From: Acinetobacter sp. XS-4
Lineage (GTDB): Bacteria; Pseudomonadota; Gammaproteobacteria; Pseudomonadales; Moraxellaceae
DNA length: 64,000 bases
Direction: 5' to 3'
Assembly (NCBI RefSeq): GCF_023920705.1
Contig: NZ_CP094657.1
Location: forward strand, 1,302,001 to 1,366,000
Program-made: the position numbers and the translations under genes
The notes under the pieces: generated by a model
The model's database searches: none
Seen by the model: only the letters and a program-made list of their open reading frames with translations
What the model was told of the DNA's origin: nothing
Shown here: positions 1-8,896 of the stretch, piece after piece
How positions within the stretch are numbered: the first letter of the stretch is position 1
Layout of the letters: each line of letters begins with the position of its first letter

Positions 1-62
1 TAATGGTAGCATGACGGTCTCCAAAACCGTTCGTCAAGGTTCGAGTCCTTGATCCTCTGCCA
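1..62 (+). tRNA. tRNA-Trp(CCA), 5' end cut by window edge
   Basis: The 62 bases are identical to the last 62 bases of the complete tRNA at 243-316. They include the anticodon stem-loop with loop CTCCAAA (anticodon CCA), the T arm and an encoded CCA end at 60-62. The first 12 bases lie outside the window. It is probably co-transcribed with the tRNA-Leu that starts 27 bases downstream. Confidence 0.9.
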
Positions 63-89
63 CATTTATTTTAAATAAATGTCCCAGAT

Positions 90-174
90 GGGGGCGTGGC
101 GAAATTGGTAGACGCACTGGATTTAGGTTCCAGCGCCGCAAGGTGTAAGAGTTCGAGTCTCTTCGCCCCCACCA
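90..174 (+). tRNA. tRNA-Leu(UAG)
   Basis: The acceptor arm GGGGGCG (90-96) pairs with CGCCCCC (164-170), followed by discriminator A and an encoded CCA. The anticodon stem CTGGA/TCCAG encloses the loop TTTAGGT, giving anticodon UAG. The long variable arm (GCGCCGCAAGGTGTA region) is typical of a class II leucine tRNA. Confidence 0.97.
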
Positions 175-182
175 TTAAAAGA

Positions 183-208
183 AGCAAGACGATGTTCTTG
201 CTTTTTTT
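183..208 (+). terminator. Intrinsic terminator after tRNA-Leu
   Basis: The stem AGCAAGA/TCTTGCT (183-189 with 196-202) is followed by a run of T. It ends the first tRNA transcript, so the second tRNA-Trp probably has its own promoter in the short gap 209-242, which also carries a 9-base inverted repeat (209-217 with 228-236). Confidence 0.8.
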
Positions 209-242
209 ATGATTAAATTATTGGTTGTTTAATCATAAAGAT

Positions 243-316
243 AGAGGATTGGTGTAATGGTAGCATGACGGTCTCCAAAACCGTTCGTCAAGGTTCGAGT
301 CCTTGATCCTCTGCCA
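243..316 (+). tRNA. tRNA-Trp(CCA), complete copy
   Basis: The acceptor AGAGGAT (243-249) pairs with ATCCTCT (306-312), then discriminator G and CCA. The anticodon stem ACGGT/ACCGT holds the loop CTCCAAA, so the anticodon is CCA. All 62 bases that can be compared match the partial copy at 1-62, a recent duplication around tRNA-Leu. Confidence 0.93.
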
Positions 317-330
317 ATGATTTAAAAAAG

Positions 331-354
331 AAGCTCCTCTTTAGGAGTTTTTTT
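331..354 (+). terminator. Intrinsic terminator after second tRNA-Trp
   Basis: A CTCCT/AGGAG hairpin with flanking A and T runs lies 15 bases after the tRNA. Confidence 0.75.
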
Positions 355-360
355 ATTGCC

Positions 361-774
361 CGAATTTTAAAGCTCAAATTATTTCATCTCTTTGTTTATA
401 TATTATTCTGTCATTTGATAAGTTATAACCAACTTATTCTTCTGCCCACTTATATTTTATCTAATCAGATATAAGTTGTTGGTTAAGTAGGGAATATACT
501 AAGTTTTTAGTTGTCTTATTAAGTTATTGTTTTTCGGTTTTTTATTATAATTTATAAATTTTTTTTCATAAAAAGCTTGAATAGAAATTTATTTCAGGTA
601 TCATGCTCTTAACTAGAAAAAAGTCTTGTTAGTAAATCTTCTTTAAAGTATCGTAGTTTTAGTCATAATCCTTCGTTTTTTAAGATCTTAACTCAATTTG
701 TTATTCTTTTTTCAAAGTTATGTTAGTGTCATTATTAAATGATGCTAAAATATTAGAAATCAGTAGGATATATC
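361..774 (+). other. AT-rich leader and promoter region of the cold-shock gene
   Basis: There is no gene in these 414 bases. ACTTATAT (448-455) can pair with ATATAAGT (469-476), while part of the latter can instead pair with AACTTAT further upstream (431-437), so two hairpins compete. It is uncertain whether this lies inside the csp transcript. Confidence 0.4.
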
Positions 775-984
775 ATGTCTAATACAGTAAGCGGTACAGT
801 AAAATGGTTTAACGAAACTAAAGGTTTCGGTTTCATTCAACAAGACAATGGTCCAGACGTGTTTGCACACTTCAAAGAGATCTCTGGTTCAGGTTTCAAA
901 ACTTTGCACGAAGGTCAACGTGTAACGTTTACTGTTACTCAAGGTCAAAAAGGCCCAAATGCTGTAAATATTATTCCACAATAA
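775..984 (+). CDS. Cold-shock protein, CspA family
   Basis: A 69-residue single cold-shock domain that fills the whole protein. It carries both nucleic-acid binding motifs: RNP1-like KGFGFI (residues 16-21) and RNP2-like DVFAHF (residues 28-33). The aromatic residues on the binding face are kept. Such proteins bind single-stranded RNA or DNA, melt RNA structure, and act as antiterminators or RNA chaperones in the cytoplasm. The ATG follows an AGTAGGA ribosome site. The gene stands alone with its own terminators. Which csp paralogue it is, and whether it is cold-induced, cannot be told from sequence. Confidence 0.95.
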   Translation: MSNTVSGTVKWFNETKGFGFIQQDNGPDVFAHFKEISGSGFKTLHEGQRVTFTVTQGQKGPNAVNIIPQ

Positions 985-1000
985 TATTTCAGTAAGAAAA

Positions 1001-1024
1001 AAAGCACTATTTAGTGCTTTTTTT
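1001..1024 (+). terminator. Terminator of the cold-shock gene
   Basis: Perfect stem AAAGCACTA/TAGTGCTTT followed by T, 17 bases after the stop codon. Confidence 0.85.
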
Positions 1025-1066
1025 ATTTTAGGCTTAAAAGGAATTCTATTTTCTTTTAAGCGCTAT

Positions 1067-1092
1067 AAAAGCCCTCTATAAGAGGGCTTTTT
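1067..1092 (+). terminator. Second strong hairpin terminator
   Basis: AAAAGCCCTCT pairs with AGAGGGCTTTT across a 3-base loop. The A and T runs on either side would let it work in both directions. It backs up the csp terminator. Confidence 0.8.
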
Positions 1093-1261
1093 GTTCTTTT
1101 ATCTAATCGTTTGTAAGTCTAACAAGTTTCTGCAATCACTCATCGATTGCTTGTTTAAAGCATAGATCTAGTGTAGGTGTGAAATATAAATTATCAGGAA
1201 TAGATATGTGTTAGATTGAAAAATCTTTAGATAAGAAATTTTATATTTCACGGAATTGTTA

Positions 1262-1732
1262 ATGAACGTTCGACTGTGTTATGCCAGCCAACGAAACGAA
1301 AAAAATGAAGATTTATTGCAAGATTTACGTGATATCCTAACAGAAGCTAGAAATTTCAATGATTTGAATCAAATTTGTGGTGTGCTCTATTATGCTGATA
1401 ATGCTTTCTTTCAATGCTTAGAAGGTGAACAAGACTTAGTAGAGCGATTATTTGAAAAAATTAAAAATGATCAAAGGCATTACAATGTTAAATGGCTATG
1501 TACATATTCCATCGAGAAGAACTCTTTTCAGCGTTGGTCAATGAAATATGTACAGCGTAATACGAATATTGAATCTTTCTTTTTAAGTATGGGAGAAACT
1601 AGTTTTAATCCTATTTGTCTTGATGAGCAAAGTTTAAAAATTTTCTTAAATGAATTATTAAGTGCCGAGCAAAGTAAAATTAATACAGTTAAGAAAGTCG
1701 GCATGGTTAAGCGTGGGGTGAATCCTTTTTAG
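1262..1732 (+). CDS. blsA: BLUF-domain blue-light photoreceptor (BlsA)
   Basis: A 156-residue short BLUF protein. From the ATG at 1262 the flavin-site residues fall at Tyr7 (LCYASQ), Asn33 and Gln51 (FFQCLEGE), matching the family's Tyr-Gln switch. An in-frame TTG six bases upstream would add two residues, but the ATG gives the 156-residue length known for A. baumannii BlsA. The domain covers residues 1-95, followed by a C-terminal helical region without an enzymatic output domain. In A. baumannii BlsA is a light and temperature sensor affecting motility, biofilm and iron uptake by binding other regulators. The 3' end overlaps the convergent gene at 1707-2048 by 26 bases. Confidence 0.93.
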   Translation: MNVRLCYASQRNEKNEDLLQDLRDILTEARNFNDLNQICGVLYYADNAFFQCLEGEQDLVERLFEKIKNDQRHYNVKWLCTYSIEKNSFQRWSMKYVQRNTNIESFFLSMGETSFNPICLDEQSLKIFLNELLSAEQSKINTVKKVGMVKRGVNPF

Positions 1733-2048
1733 CTATCACACCAATATGGATGGTTTTGAGTTTAGGAATCATTTTAGTCATCACCAGATAGACAATGACT
1801 GAACTTGAGAGCATCCATATCACTTCTAAACTCTGGCTGATCACAAACATTGCCCAGTAAAAAAAGCTAAATAAGGCAAGACACAGTCCGCTACCTTTGA
1901 AATACCAAGTAATGAATATTCCAAAAAGTGCTGAAGAGAGCAGAAGGTTAGTCGTCTCATTCATTCCAAGGTAGTTAAAGAAAATAATCAGTAAGCATAA
2001 AGCTAACATTGATAGTAAATATACAAATATATTTTTTGCAATAAACAT
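1707..2048 (-). CDS. Small membrane protein of unknown function
   Basis: 113 residues, mostly hydrophobic, with about four predicted membrane segments (roughly residues 7-26, 33-50, 53-72 and 74-92) and a short basic C-terminal tail. I recognise no family. It is convergent with blsA, and the last 26 bases of both genes overlap. The start ATG is preceded by a weak AGGG. It could be an inner-membrane helper protein, but nothing in the sequence fixes a role. Confidence 0.6.
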   Translation of the reverse strand: MFIAKNIFVYLLSMLALCLLIIFFNYLGMNETTNLLLSSALFGIFITWYFKGSGLCLALFSFFYWAMFVISQSLEVIWMLSSSVIVYLVMTKMIPKLKTIHIGVIAKKDSPHA

Positions 2049-2763
2049 TTTCTATACCCTATCTGATGATTAAAAAAGATCTTTCCTTTGTTTCCAGAGG
2101 AAAGATAGTACATATTAATTTTTTGAGATTCTTTTTCTATTATTAAGATTTTTTATATTAATAAAGATAACGTTACCGTTTCTCCAGATCTCTTCATTAA
2201 TATTCAGCTTTCTATTTAATAGTAAAGAGTGCTTATATGTACTGAAATTAATTATAGGAAAAACAATTAGTTGTGTTGTAGGTTTTAACTTACATGATTG
2301 TGAGAAAATGCCTACATTTGTATAAAAAATAGACAAAATTTACAAAATAAGGTTTATTAAAAATCATATTTAACAAATGGTTATTGGTTTTATTGTTAAA
2401 AATAGCTTTACATAAATAACAAAAAGTAACATCTACTTGATGAGGATAATTTTAAAAATGAAAAGTATTAATTTGATAGCAAATACTTTGTTTAAATAAT
2501 TTTTAACGATTGATAAAATATTTTATTGTTGAAGTATATTTTTAATAAATAAAATTTATATTTTTTGGTAATTTAAATACTTTTTTGTGAATTGAAATAC
2601 CCATATATCTTTATAGTATGTCTATATTTAAAAATAAGGTGCTTTTAAAATTTCAAAGAAAACTATGTTTCAATATAAATAAAACTAAAAAGCATAATTT
2701 CGCAAAATTTGAATATTGACCAGTGTAGATATGGCTACACTGGTTTCCTGATGTTCGAGTGAG
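2049..2763. other. Long AT-rich intergenic region
   Basis: About 715 bases, very AT-rich, without a convincing gene. A 73-codon minus-strand ORF (2115-2336) has low-complexity composition and was rejected. A 10-base perfect inverted repeat, ACCAGTGTAG/CTACACTGGT (2719-2744), lies 20 bases after the stop of the minus-strand hydrolase and is its probable terminator, although its U run is weak. Confidence 0.5.
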
Positions 2764-3915
2764 TTAATCGGAACGTATCGCTAACCAATGACTCATTTCT
2801 GGCCAAACCGCAGTAGGAGCTTGGCTTCCAGAAACGACACCCATATGGCCACCTGGAACGACTTTAAAGGTTTTGTCTCGGCTGCTAATTAAAGTCATGA
2901 GTGGCTTAACAGCATCAGCAGTCACAATAATATCTGTGCTGCCACCGACCGCGAGCACTGAACATTCAATATCTTTTAGATAAGCTGTAAGTTCGCCGAA
3001 TTTAATTACACCATTGGATAGTTCATTATCAATCCAGAAACGGAGGATAATGTCACGCATGACACCGCCTGGATAGGCCAGCATATTATCGATGAATGAA
3101 CTTGAGGTTGCATGGTCGACAATAAATTCCCGGTTATCGAGGTTTTTAAAAAGCTCCCAATATGTTTTCAAATTTCCAATCGGGTCCGTTAATTTAAAGC
3201 CTAGCGTGTTTTGCCATCCCTGAATATGAAACGCTTTACTTGGCACGTGGTGACGAATACGAAATGGCGTATGTTTACGAACCCATTCGGCAGGTTTAGT
3301 CAGACTGCCATAAAGTTTCCCCATATAACCCGCTTTATGGGTATCGATAGGGGAAGCGAGAATAATTAGATTCTTAATATCTTTATCTTTAAATAATGCG
3401 GTATAGCAGAGTGAAAGTGCGCCGCCTAAACTCCAGCCATGCAAAGAAAGCTGTTGCTGACCGCTATGCTCGCGAATTTGCTTTAACATTTCAGGCATAA
3501 AGACTTTAATGTAAGTGCCGAAATTGTATTTTGCTTGGTGTCGGGTTGGCACACCCCAGTCGATTAAATAGACATCAAATCCCTGTGCTAAAAAGAAGCG
3601 TACAAAACTGCGAGTGGGAAACAAATCATAAATGAGCATGTTCACTGCTAACGGCGGAACAATAACTAACGGTACACGATGTTTAGATGCAGAAGTATGA
3701 GCCTCATTTCTATAGTGTCTTAAGCTAATAATTTCATGTTTATAAATTACGTCAAAGGGCGTTTTCCCTGATAAGGCAATTTCAGGACCTCTAAAAAATA
3801 GATCCGATGCATTGATCAACATGTGAGGTATTTTTTGACCAGCACGTGTCTGAAGAGATTTTTTAATGGACTGTAGCTGTGGAACGTTCTCTCGAACTTT
3901 AAGCAATAAACTCAT
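2764..3915 (-). CDS. PhaC-like alpha/beta hydrolase
   Basis: A 383-residue protein resembling class III poly(3-hydroxyalkanoate) synthase subunits: a lipase-type fold with the nucleophile elbow GWSLGG (Ser162), an aspartate in GGSTDIIV (Asp328) and a histidine in PGGHMG (His357). PHA synthases use Cys in a GxCxG box, and here that position is Ser. The protein is therefore more likely an esterase, lipase or acyltransferase than a polymerase. No phaA, phaB or phasin gene is nearby. It stands alone in transcription, with a hairpin after its stop. No clear signal peptide, so a cytoplasmic place is expected. Confidence 0.8.
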   Translation of the reverse strand: MSLLLKVRENVPQLQSIKKSLQTRAGQKIPHMLINASDLFFRGPEIALSGKTPFDVIYKHEIISLRHYRNEAHTSASKHRVPLVIVPPLAVNMLIYDLFPTRSFVRFFLAQGFDVYLIDWGVPTRHQAKYNFGTYIKVFMPEMLKQIREHSGQQQLSLHGWSLGGALSLCYTALFKDKDIKNLIILASPIDTHKAGYMGKLYGSLTKPAEWVRKHTPFRIRHHVPSKAFHIQGWQNTLGFKLTDPIGNLKTYWELFKNLDNREFIVDHATSSSFIDNMLAYPGGVMRDIILRFWIDNELSNGVIKFGELTAYLKDIECSVLAVGGSTDIIVTADAVKPLMTLISSRDKTFKVVPGGHMGVVSGSQAPTAVWPEMSHWLAIRSD

Positions 3916-4274
3916 TGAATATAAAACCTATAAAGATGTTGCCCAGAGCAATAAGGAGCTGGTCTTTTTAGGGATATTAAAGGGAATGAGTTCTAAGTTC
4001 AGTGACCTAAAAGACAGTATTTTCTGCTGAAGGTATCAAGGAGTAATTATTTTTAATTAAGAATAATTTTAAATAAATATTTGAAATTAATAACAAAATA
4101 ATGTTATTAAATATTTTTGTATAAAACATTTAAAAATTTAAGCTTTTTTTAAGAATAGTAAAAATTTATTGATAGGGTAGTTTTGTAAAGTTTATTTGTG
4201 TTTTTTTTACATATGAATAAATAAAATATAATTATTTTACAATCCCTTAGGAATGTAATTAGAAAGTAGTTTAT
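3916..4274. other. Divergent promoter region, hydrolase / gltS
   Basis: 359 bases, AT-rich especially from 4040 to 4250, lying between two divergent genes. It must hold both promoters. I see no palindrome strong enough to call an operator. Confidence 0.4.
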
Positions 4275-5510
4275 ATGGAATTTGTTTTTAATGGTTTTTA
4301 TACGCTAATTTCGGCGGTCATTGTTTTATTGTTGGGCCGCTTTCTTGTTAATCGAATTGATTTTTTAAAACGCTACAATATTCCCGAACCTGTAGCAGGT
4401 GGTTTGGTGGCTGCGGTCATTTCTCTACTTGTCCATACACTATGGGGATATTGCATTGTTTTTAGTAGCGAATTGCAAACTAGCTTTATGCTCGTATTCT
4501 TTGCTTCTATTGGTTTAAGTGCCAATTTTATGAAGCTTAAAGAAGGCGGTATGGCTTTGGTTATCTTCTTAGTCTGTGTAGCGTCGTTCATTGTTGTGCA
4601 AAATGCGGTAGGCATGAGTCTTGCGACTCTGCTTGGTCTTGATCCATTGATTGGTTTAATTGCTGGTTCAATTACTTTAACGGGTGGCCATGGTACAGCC
4701 GGAGCTTGGGGTGAAATTTTAGAAACTCAGCATGGCATTCAGGGCGCTCTAGCTTTGGGAATGGCAAGTGCGACTTTTGGCTTGATTATTGGTGGTGTAA
4801 TTGGTGGCCCATTAGCGAAATTACTTATCAATCGTTACAACCTTGCACAACCGAAAACCAATGCTGAAATACAACAGCGTGATGGTCAAGTCGAACACAA
4901 TTCGGATGACCTCGCGCCGTTTGAAAACCCGCATCAAGTTCGTTTAATTACTGCCGATAATGCAATTACTACACTAGGTATGTTTGCAGCGTGTTTAGCG
5001 TTTGCTGAATTTATGACAGGCTTTAGTAAGGGAACTTGGTTTGAGTTACCAACCTTCGTTTGGGCACTGGGCGGCGGCGTAATCTTAAGAAATATTTTAG
5101 AAAGCGTGTTGAAAATTGATATTTTCGACCGTGCGATTGATGTTTTTGGTAATGCATCTTTGTCGCTTTACTTAGCAATGGCACTGCTTTCATTAAAACT
5201 TTGGCAACTTGCAGATTTGGCTGGGCCTCTTGTTGTGATTCTAGGTGCTCAAACCATTACGATGGCGTTATATGCAGCATTTGTGACGTTCCGTGTAATG
5301 GGCAAAAACTATGATGCAGCGGTGTTGTCAGCAGGGCATTGTGGTTTTGGTATGGGTGCAACGCCAACAGCCGTGGCAAATATGCAGGCAATTACTAACA
5401 TGTATGGTCCATCGCATAAGGCATTTTTAATTGTTCCGCTTTGTGGTGCATTCTTTGTCGATTTAATTAATGCAACAGTTATTCAGCTCATGTTGAAATT
5501 CGTTGTTTAA
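4275..5510 (+). CDS. gltS: Sodium/glutamate symporter GltS
   Basis: A 411-residue inner-membrane protein with about ten hydrophobic segments. It is arranged as two repeats, each with a glycine-rich re-entrant stretch: SITLTGGHGTAGAWG (around residues 133-147) and SAGHCGFGMGATPTA (around 352-366). These paired motifs mark the ESS/GltS family of Na+-coupled glutamate carriers, and the length is usual. It is a single gene with its own terminator. Substrate specificity is inferred from the family. Confidence 0.93.
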   Translation: MEFVFNGFYTLISAVIVLLLGRFLVNRIDFLKRYNIPEPVAGGLVAAVISLLVHTLWGYCIVFSSELQTSFMLVFFASIGLSANFMKLKEGGMALVIFLVCVASFIVVQNAVGMSLATLLGLDPLIGLIAGSITLTGGHGTAGAWGEILETQHGIQGALALGMASATFGLIIGGVIGGPLAKLLINRYNLAQPKTNAEIQQRDGQVEHNSDDLAPFENPHQVRLITADNAITTLGMFAACLAFAEFMTGFSKGTWFELPTFVWALGGGVILRNILESVLKIDIFDRAIDVFGNASLSLYLAMALLSLKLWQLADLAGPLVVILGAQTITMALYAAFVTFRVMGKNYDAAVLSAGHCGFGMGATPTAVANMQAITNMYGPSHKAFLIVPLCGAFFVDLINATVIQLMLKFVV

Positions 5511-5512
5511 TC

Positions 5513-5537
5513 AAAAAAGCCCGTAAGGGCTTTTTTT
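5513..5537 (+). terminator. gltS terminator
   Basis: AAAAAAGCCC pairs with GGGCTTTTTT around a GTAA tetraloop, two bases after the gltS stop. Confidence 0.9.
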
Positions 5538-5719
5538 ATGAGTACTTAATTATGAATGTTAAAAAAAGACATATATTTTGTTCATACAGATACTCTAAAT
5601 TTTCATTTTAGGATGATTTAACTCATTTTATTTTTAGGATACTTTTTCTTAAAACTAATAATCGCCCTTAAACCTAGTTTCACATAGAATAAATTGCAGA
5701 TAAATAAAATGAGAAATGT

Positions 5720-7546
5720 ATGAGCTCAGAAGCACATTCAATTAGCTTGGTTGCTCCCGTGGTTTTATTGGCAGCGGCTGTCATTGCAGTCCCTATTTTT
5801 AAACGTATTGGCTTGGGTTCGGTATTAGGTTATTTAATTGCGGGTCTAATTATTGGCCCGTTTGGTTTTGCTTTTTTTCAAGATTCCACCGCAATTTTGC
5901 ATATTGCTGAGTTGGGAATTGTGATGTACCTGTTTTTGATTGGCTTGGAGATGCAGCCATCACATTTGTGGAGTCTTAGGCGCGAAATTTTTGGTCTTGG
6001 TACACTACAGATCATTATTTGTGCTTTGGCTTTGACTGGCGTCGGGCTGTTATTTGGTTTTACGTGGCAAGTCGCTTTTATTGGTGCGGCAGGGTTTGTA
6101 TTAACCTCGACTGCGATTGTGATGCAGTTATTAGGCGATCGGGGCGATTTGACTCAACCTCGTGGGCAAAAAATTGTAGCCATCTTACTTTTTGAAGATT
6201 TACTAATTGTACCTTTGCTGGCTATTGTCGCTTTTATGGCGCCGAATCATGTGGTCGAAAGCACATCTGTACGTCTAGAAAATATAGGAATTGGTTTACT
6301 TGCAATTGCAGGTCTGATTGCGGCAGGGTATTGGTTACTTAATCCATTATTTAGACTCTTGGCTGCTGCTAAAGCCCGAGAAGTCATGACTGCCGCCGCA
6401 TTATTGGTGGTGTTGGGTGCAGCATTACTCATGCAAGTCAGCGGTTTGTCCATGGCAATGGGTGCTTTCTTAGCGGGTGTGCTTTTATCTGAATCGACCT
6501 TTAGACATCAAATTGAAGCTGATATTGAACCATTCCGAGGAATCTTGTTAGGTCTCTTTTTCCTTGGGGTCGGCATGTCATTGGATTTATCAGTTGTTGC
6601 TCAAAACTGGCAGCTCATTGTGAGTGGCGTAATTGCCCTAATGTTTGCTAAAGCACTCATGATTTATATTGTCGCCCGATTAACCAAAAGTCCTCATACT
6701 GAAGCATTGGACCGCGCTTTACTTATGGCTCAAGGTGGAGAGTTTGCTTTTGTACTTTTCTCTGCCGCGCTAAGTGCACAAGTCATTGATAGCACCGTTA
6801 AATCTAATCTTACTGCTATTGTGGTACTTTCAATGGTGTTGACCCCAATAGTGGGTATTCTTTTTAAACGTTTTACTCAAACTAAAGCGGATGTTTCATT
6901 AGAAAACGTCAATATTGCCGAGGGTTTAAGCGGTAGTGTTTTAATGATTGGTTTCGGGCGATTTGGGCAGGTAACCAGTCAATTGTTGTTAGCAAGAGGT
7001 GTTGATGTCACCATTATTGATAATAATACGGACATGATTCAAAACGCGGAAAAATTTGGTTTTAAAATTTATTATGGCGATGGTTGCCGTCTAGATATTT
7101 TACATGCTTCTGGCGCTGCAACAGCACAGGCAATTGTAGTGTGTGTCGACAGTAAGGAAACCACAAATAGAATTGTAGAACTTGTTACTCATGAATTTCC
7201 TTTGGCGAAATTATTAGTCCGCTCATATGACCGCGAGCACTCACTGCATTTAGTCAAACAAAAAGTGGACTTTATGATCCGTGAAACCTTTGAATCTGCG
7301 ATTAAGTTTGGCGGAGTAATTTTACAAGAACTTGGCGTAGATGAAGACGAAGTAGAAAGAATTACCGAAGAAATTCGAGATCTGGATAACGAGCGTTTTG
7401 AAACTGAAATTGCAGCAGATGACGTAAATGCGGGAGTAGGTATGCAATATACACATACGCATCCAAGACCAACAGCGCCATTGATTCGACCAAAACGGGA
7501 AGGGCGGCTTTTAAACAAGGAAGATAACTCAGCTAGCGAGTCTTGA
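5720..7546 (+). CDS. Kef-type CPA2 monovalent cation:proton antiporter
   Basis: 608 residues. Residues 10-385 form the Na+/H+ exchanger domain with about 12 membrane segments, including conserved LFEDLLIVP and AQGGEFAFVLF. Residues 403-520 form a Rossmann-type TrkA-N/RCK domain (VLMIGFGRFGQ) that senses nucleotide. An acidic, charged tail of about 90 residues follows. This is the layout of KefB/KefC and YbaL potassium efflux antiporters. No KefF/KefG ancillary gene is adjacent, so glutathione gating is not supported. It is followed by a very strong bidirectional terminator shared with the convergent SDR gene. Confidence 0.9.
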   Translation: MSSEAHSISLVAPVVLLAAAVIAVPIFKRIGLGSVLGYLIAGLIIGPFGFAFFQDSTAILHIAELGIVMYLFLIGLEMQPSHLWSLRREIFGLGTLQIIICALALTGVGLLFGFTWQVAFIGAAGFVLTSTAIVMQLLGDRGDLTQPRGQKIVAILLFEDLLIVPLLAIVAFMAPNHVVESTSVRLENIGIGLLAIAGLIAAGYWLLNPLFRLLAAAKAREVMTAAALLVVLGAALLMQVSGLSMAMGAFLAGVLLSESTFRHQIEADIEPFRGILLGLFFLGVGMSLDLSVVAQNWQLIVSGVIALMFAKALMIYIVARLTKSPHTEALDRALLMAQGGEFAFVLFSAALSAQVIDSTVKSNLTAIVVLSMVLTPIVGILFKRFTQTKADVSLENVNIAEGLSGSVLMIGFGRFGQVTSQLLLARGVDVTIIDNNTDMIQNAEKFGFKIYYGDGCRLDILHASGAATAQAIVVCVDSKETTNRIVELVTHEFPLAKLLVRSYDREHSLHLVKQKVDFMIRETFESAIKFGGVILQELGVDEDEVERITEEIRDLDNERFETEIAADDVNAGVGMQYTHTHPRPTAPLIRPKREGRLLNKEDNSASES

Positions 7547-7556
7547 TGAATATCAA

Positions 7557-7595
7557 GTTCATTAAAAGTTCTTCTAAAGAGAACTTTTAATGAAC
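7557..7595. terminator. Bidirectional terminator between antiporter and SDR genes
   Basis: A perfect 15-base inverted repeat, GTTCATTAAAAGTTC (7557-7571) with its complement (7581-7595), around a 9-base loop. It lies between two convergent stop codons. Confidence 0.85.
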
Positions 7596-7633
7596 AATTT
7601 TATGGCGAAAAGAGCTTAAAGTGTTAAATCCAA

Positions 7634-8467
7634 CTATAAGTGCTCTAATGCTGTGCCTTTAACAGGGTTTCTACGCCAGTAATAAGGTTGTAAAAATCTA
7701 AGAAAAAGCTTCCATGGTGTGATCCACGCGATGCGTCGGTTGGCTTTTTTGTTTTGCATAATTTGCTTTGCTAAATACGCACAGACGACTTCTGGTGAAT
7801 CAATCACAAAGAAAAATAACCGTTTCATCTTTTTCCAATTTTGGATATTTCCATTGGTCCAAGACGAAACTAACAAATCGGTTGCCACCATGCCCGGACT
7901 TAGGGTGCCAGTTAAAATTGATGTCGATATGGTCTCTTTATAAAGTGCTTTACTAAAATAACTTACCGCTCGTTTGGTAGTTGCATAAGGCGTCATACCT
8001 GCACTCCATTCGCCGTTGCTTCCCCAACCTTCCATGTTAAAGATTTGACCATAACCTTGTTTGAGCATGCCTTTTAAAGCGACTTGCGAACCCAGCATCG
8101 TACCTAAAATATTGGTTGAAACAGCCGCGTTTAATTCATCAGGTTGAAGATCAATAAAGTCTTTTGTTGGATGGCAGCTTCCCGCATTATTAATCCAAAC
8201 ATTTACATGTCCAAAATGTTCAATTGCACTATTCCAAAGGGTTTGTACGTCGGAAATTTGAGTCACATCGCAGCATAGACCCATAAATTTTTCTTTATTG
8301 AAATGAGTTTCTAGGTGGGTGAGGGCATGATTTAAGTGCTCTGAATTTCGTCCAGCAATCACAACTGAACATTCCAACTTTAAAAAAGCTTCAGCGAGTG
8401 CCAAACCAATACCTTTGGTACTTCCTGTAATGACTACACAACAAACATCGCTTTTAGATAAACTCAT
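7634..8467 (-). CDS. Short-chain dehydrogenase/reductase
   Basis: A 277-residue classical SDR: cofactor motif TGSTKGIG (residues 14-21), NNAG near residue 93, and the catalytic YATTK with an upstream Ser in the GWGSNG segment. The Arg following the first beta strand (AGR) favours NADP(H). The C-terminal 50 residues are basic and aromatic, suggesting membrane contact. It lies 27 bases after the DoxX-like gene in the same direction, so the two probably form one operon. The substrate is unknown. Confidence 0.87.
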   Translation of the reverse strand: MSLSKSDVCCVVITGSTKGIGLALAEAFLKLECSVVIAGRNSEHLNHALTHLETHFNKEKFMGLCCDVTQISDVQTLWNSAIEHFGHVNVWINNAGSCHPTKDFIDLQPDELNAAVSTNILGTMLGSQVALKGMLKQGYGQIFNMEGWGSNGEWSAGMTPYATTKRAVSYFSKALYKETISTSILTGTLSPGMVATDLLVSSWTNGNIQNWKKMKRLFFFVIDSPEVVCAYLAKQIMQNKKANRRIAWITPWKLFLRFLQPYYWRRNPVKGTALEHL

Positions 8468-8494
8468 TGAAATCTCTATATAAAAATTAGAATG

Positions 8495-8896
8495 TTATTG
8501 ACTGACTCTATGCAAATGAGTAGTTTGCTCTTTTAATAAAAGTAGATAGATAATTGATAAACTTATCATCGAAAGATTCATTACGATAGGGTTGTAAGGC
8601 AAGATAAGCGTAGAAGGGATTAAGACGCCAATTAAAACAAGTAGCCCGAGTAAGCCTAAAATACTTAAATAATGAATATATTTGTGACTAGAAAAGAGAA
8701 AGAGTAAACCAAAAATAATTTCGGCTATACCGCTCGCATGGCCTGCAAGTTTCGCATTCTCTAAAGACAATCCCATCCATTGCCACACAAAGATTTCATC
8801 TGAGTTAATAAAAAGTAGTTTAGGAACCAGTCCTTGATAAATCCATAGAAAAGCGAGTACAACGTTTATAAATTTGAAGACTCTCATATTTGTCAT
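8495..8896 (-). CDS. DoxX-like membrane protein
   Basis: 133 residues with four hydrophobic segments (about residues 8-24, 55-68, 75-93 and 100-120), beginning with the FxxGLVPKL pattern seen in DoxX-like proteins. It is the first gene of a probable two-gene unit with the downstream SDR. DoxX-family proteins are small quinone- or redox-related membrane proteins. A specific function here is not known. Confidence 0.78.
   Translation of the reverse strand: MTNMRVFKFINVVLAFLWIYQGLVPKLLFINSDEIFVWQWMGLSLENAKLAGHASGIAEIIFGLLFLFSSHKYIHYLSILGLLGLLVLIGVLIPSTLILPYNPIVMNLSMISLSIIYLLLLKEQTTHLHRVSQ

Noticed and set aside
2115..2336. 73-codon minus-strand ORF
   Set aside because: Low-complexity Asn/Ile/Lys-rich composition in very AT-rich DNA, no clear ribosome site and no family pattern.
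7189..7518. 109-codon minus-strand ORF
   Set aside because: Wholly antisense to the TrkA-N end of the Kef-type antiporter; Ser/Arg-rich as expected of a shadow frame.
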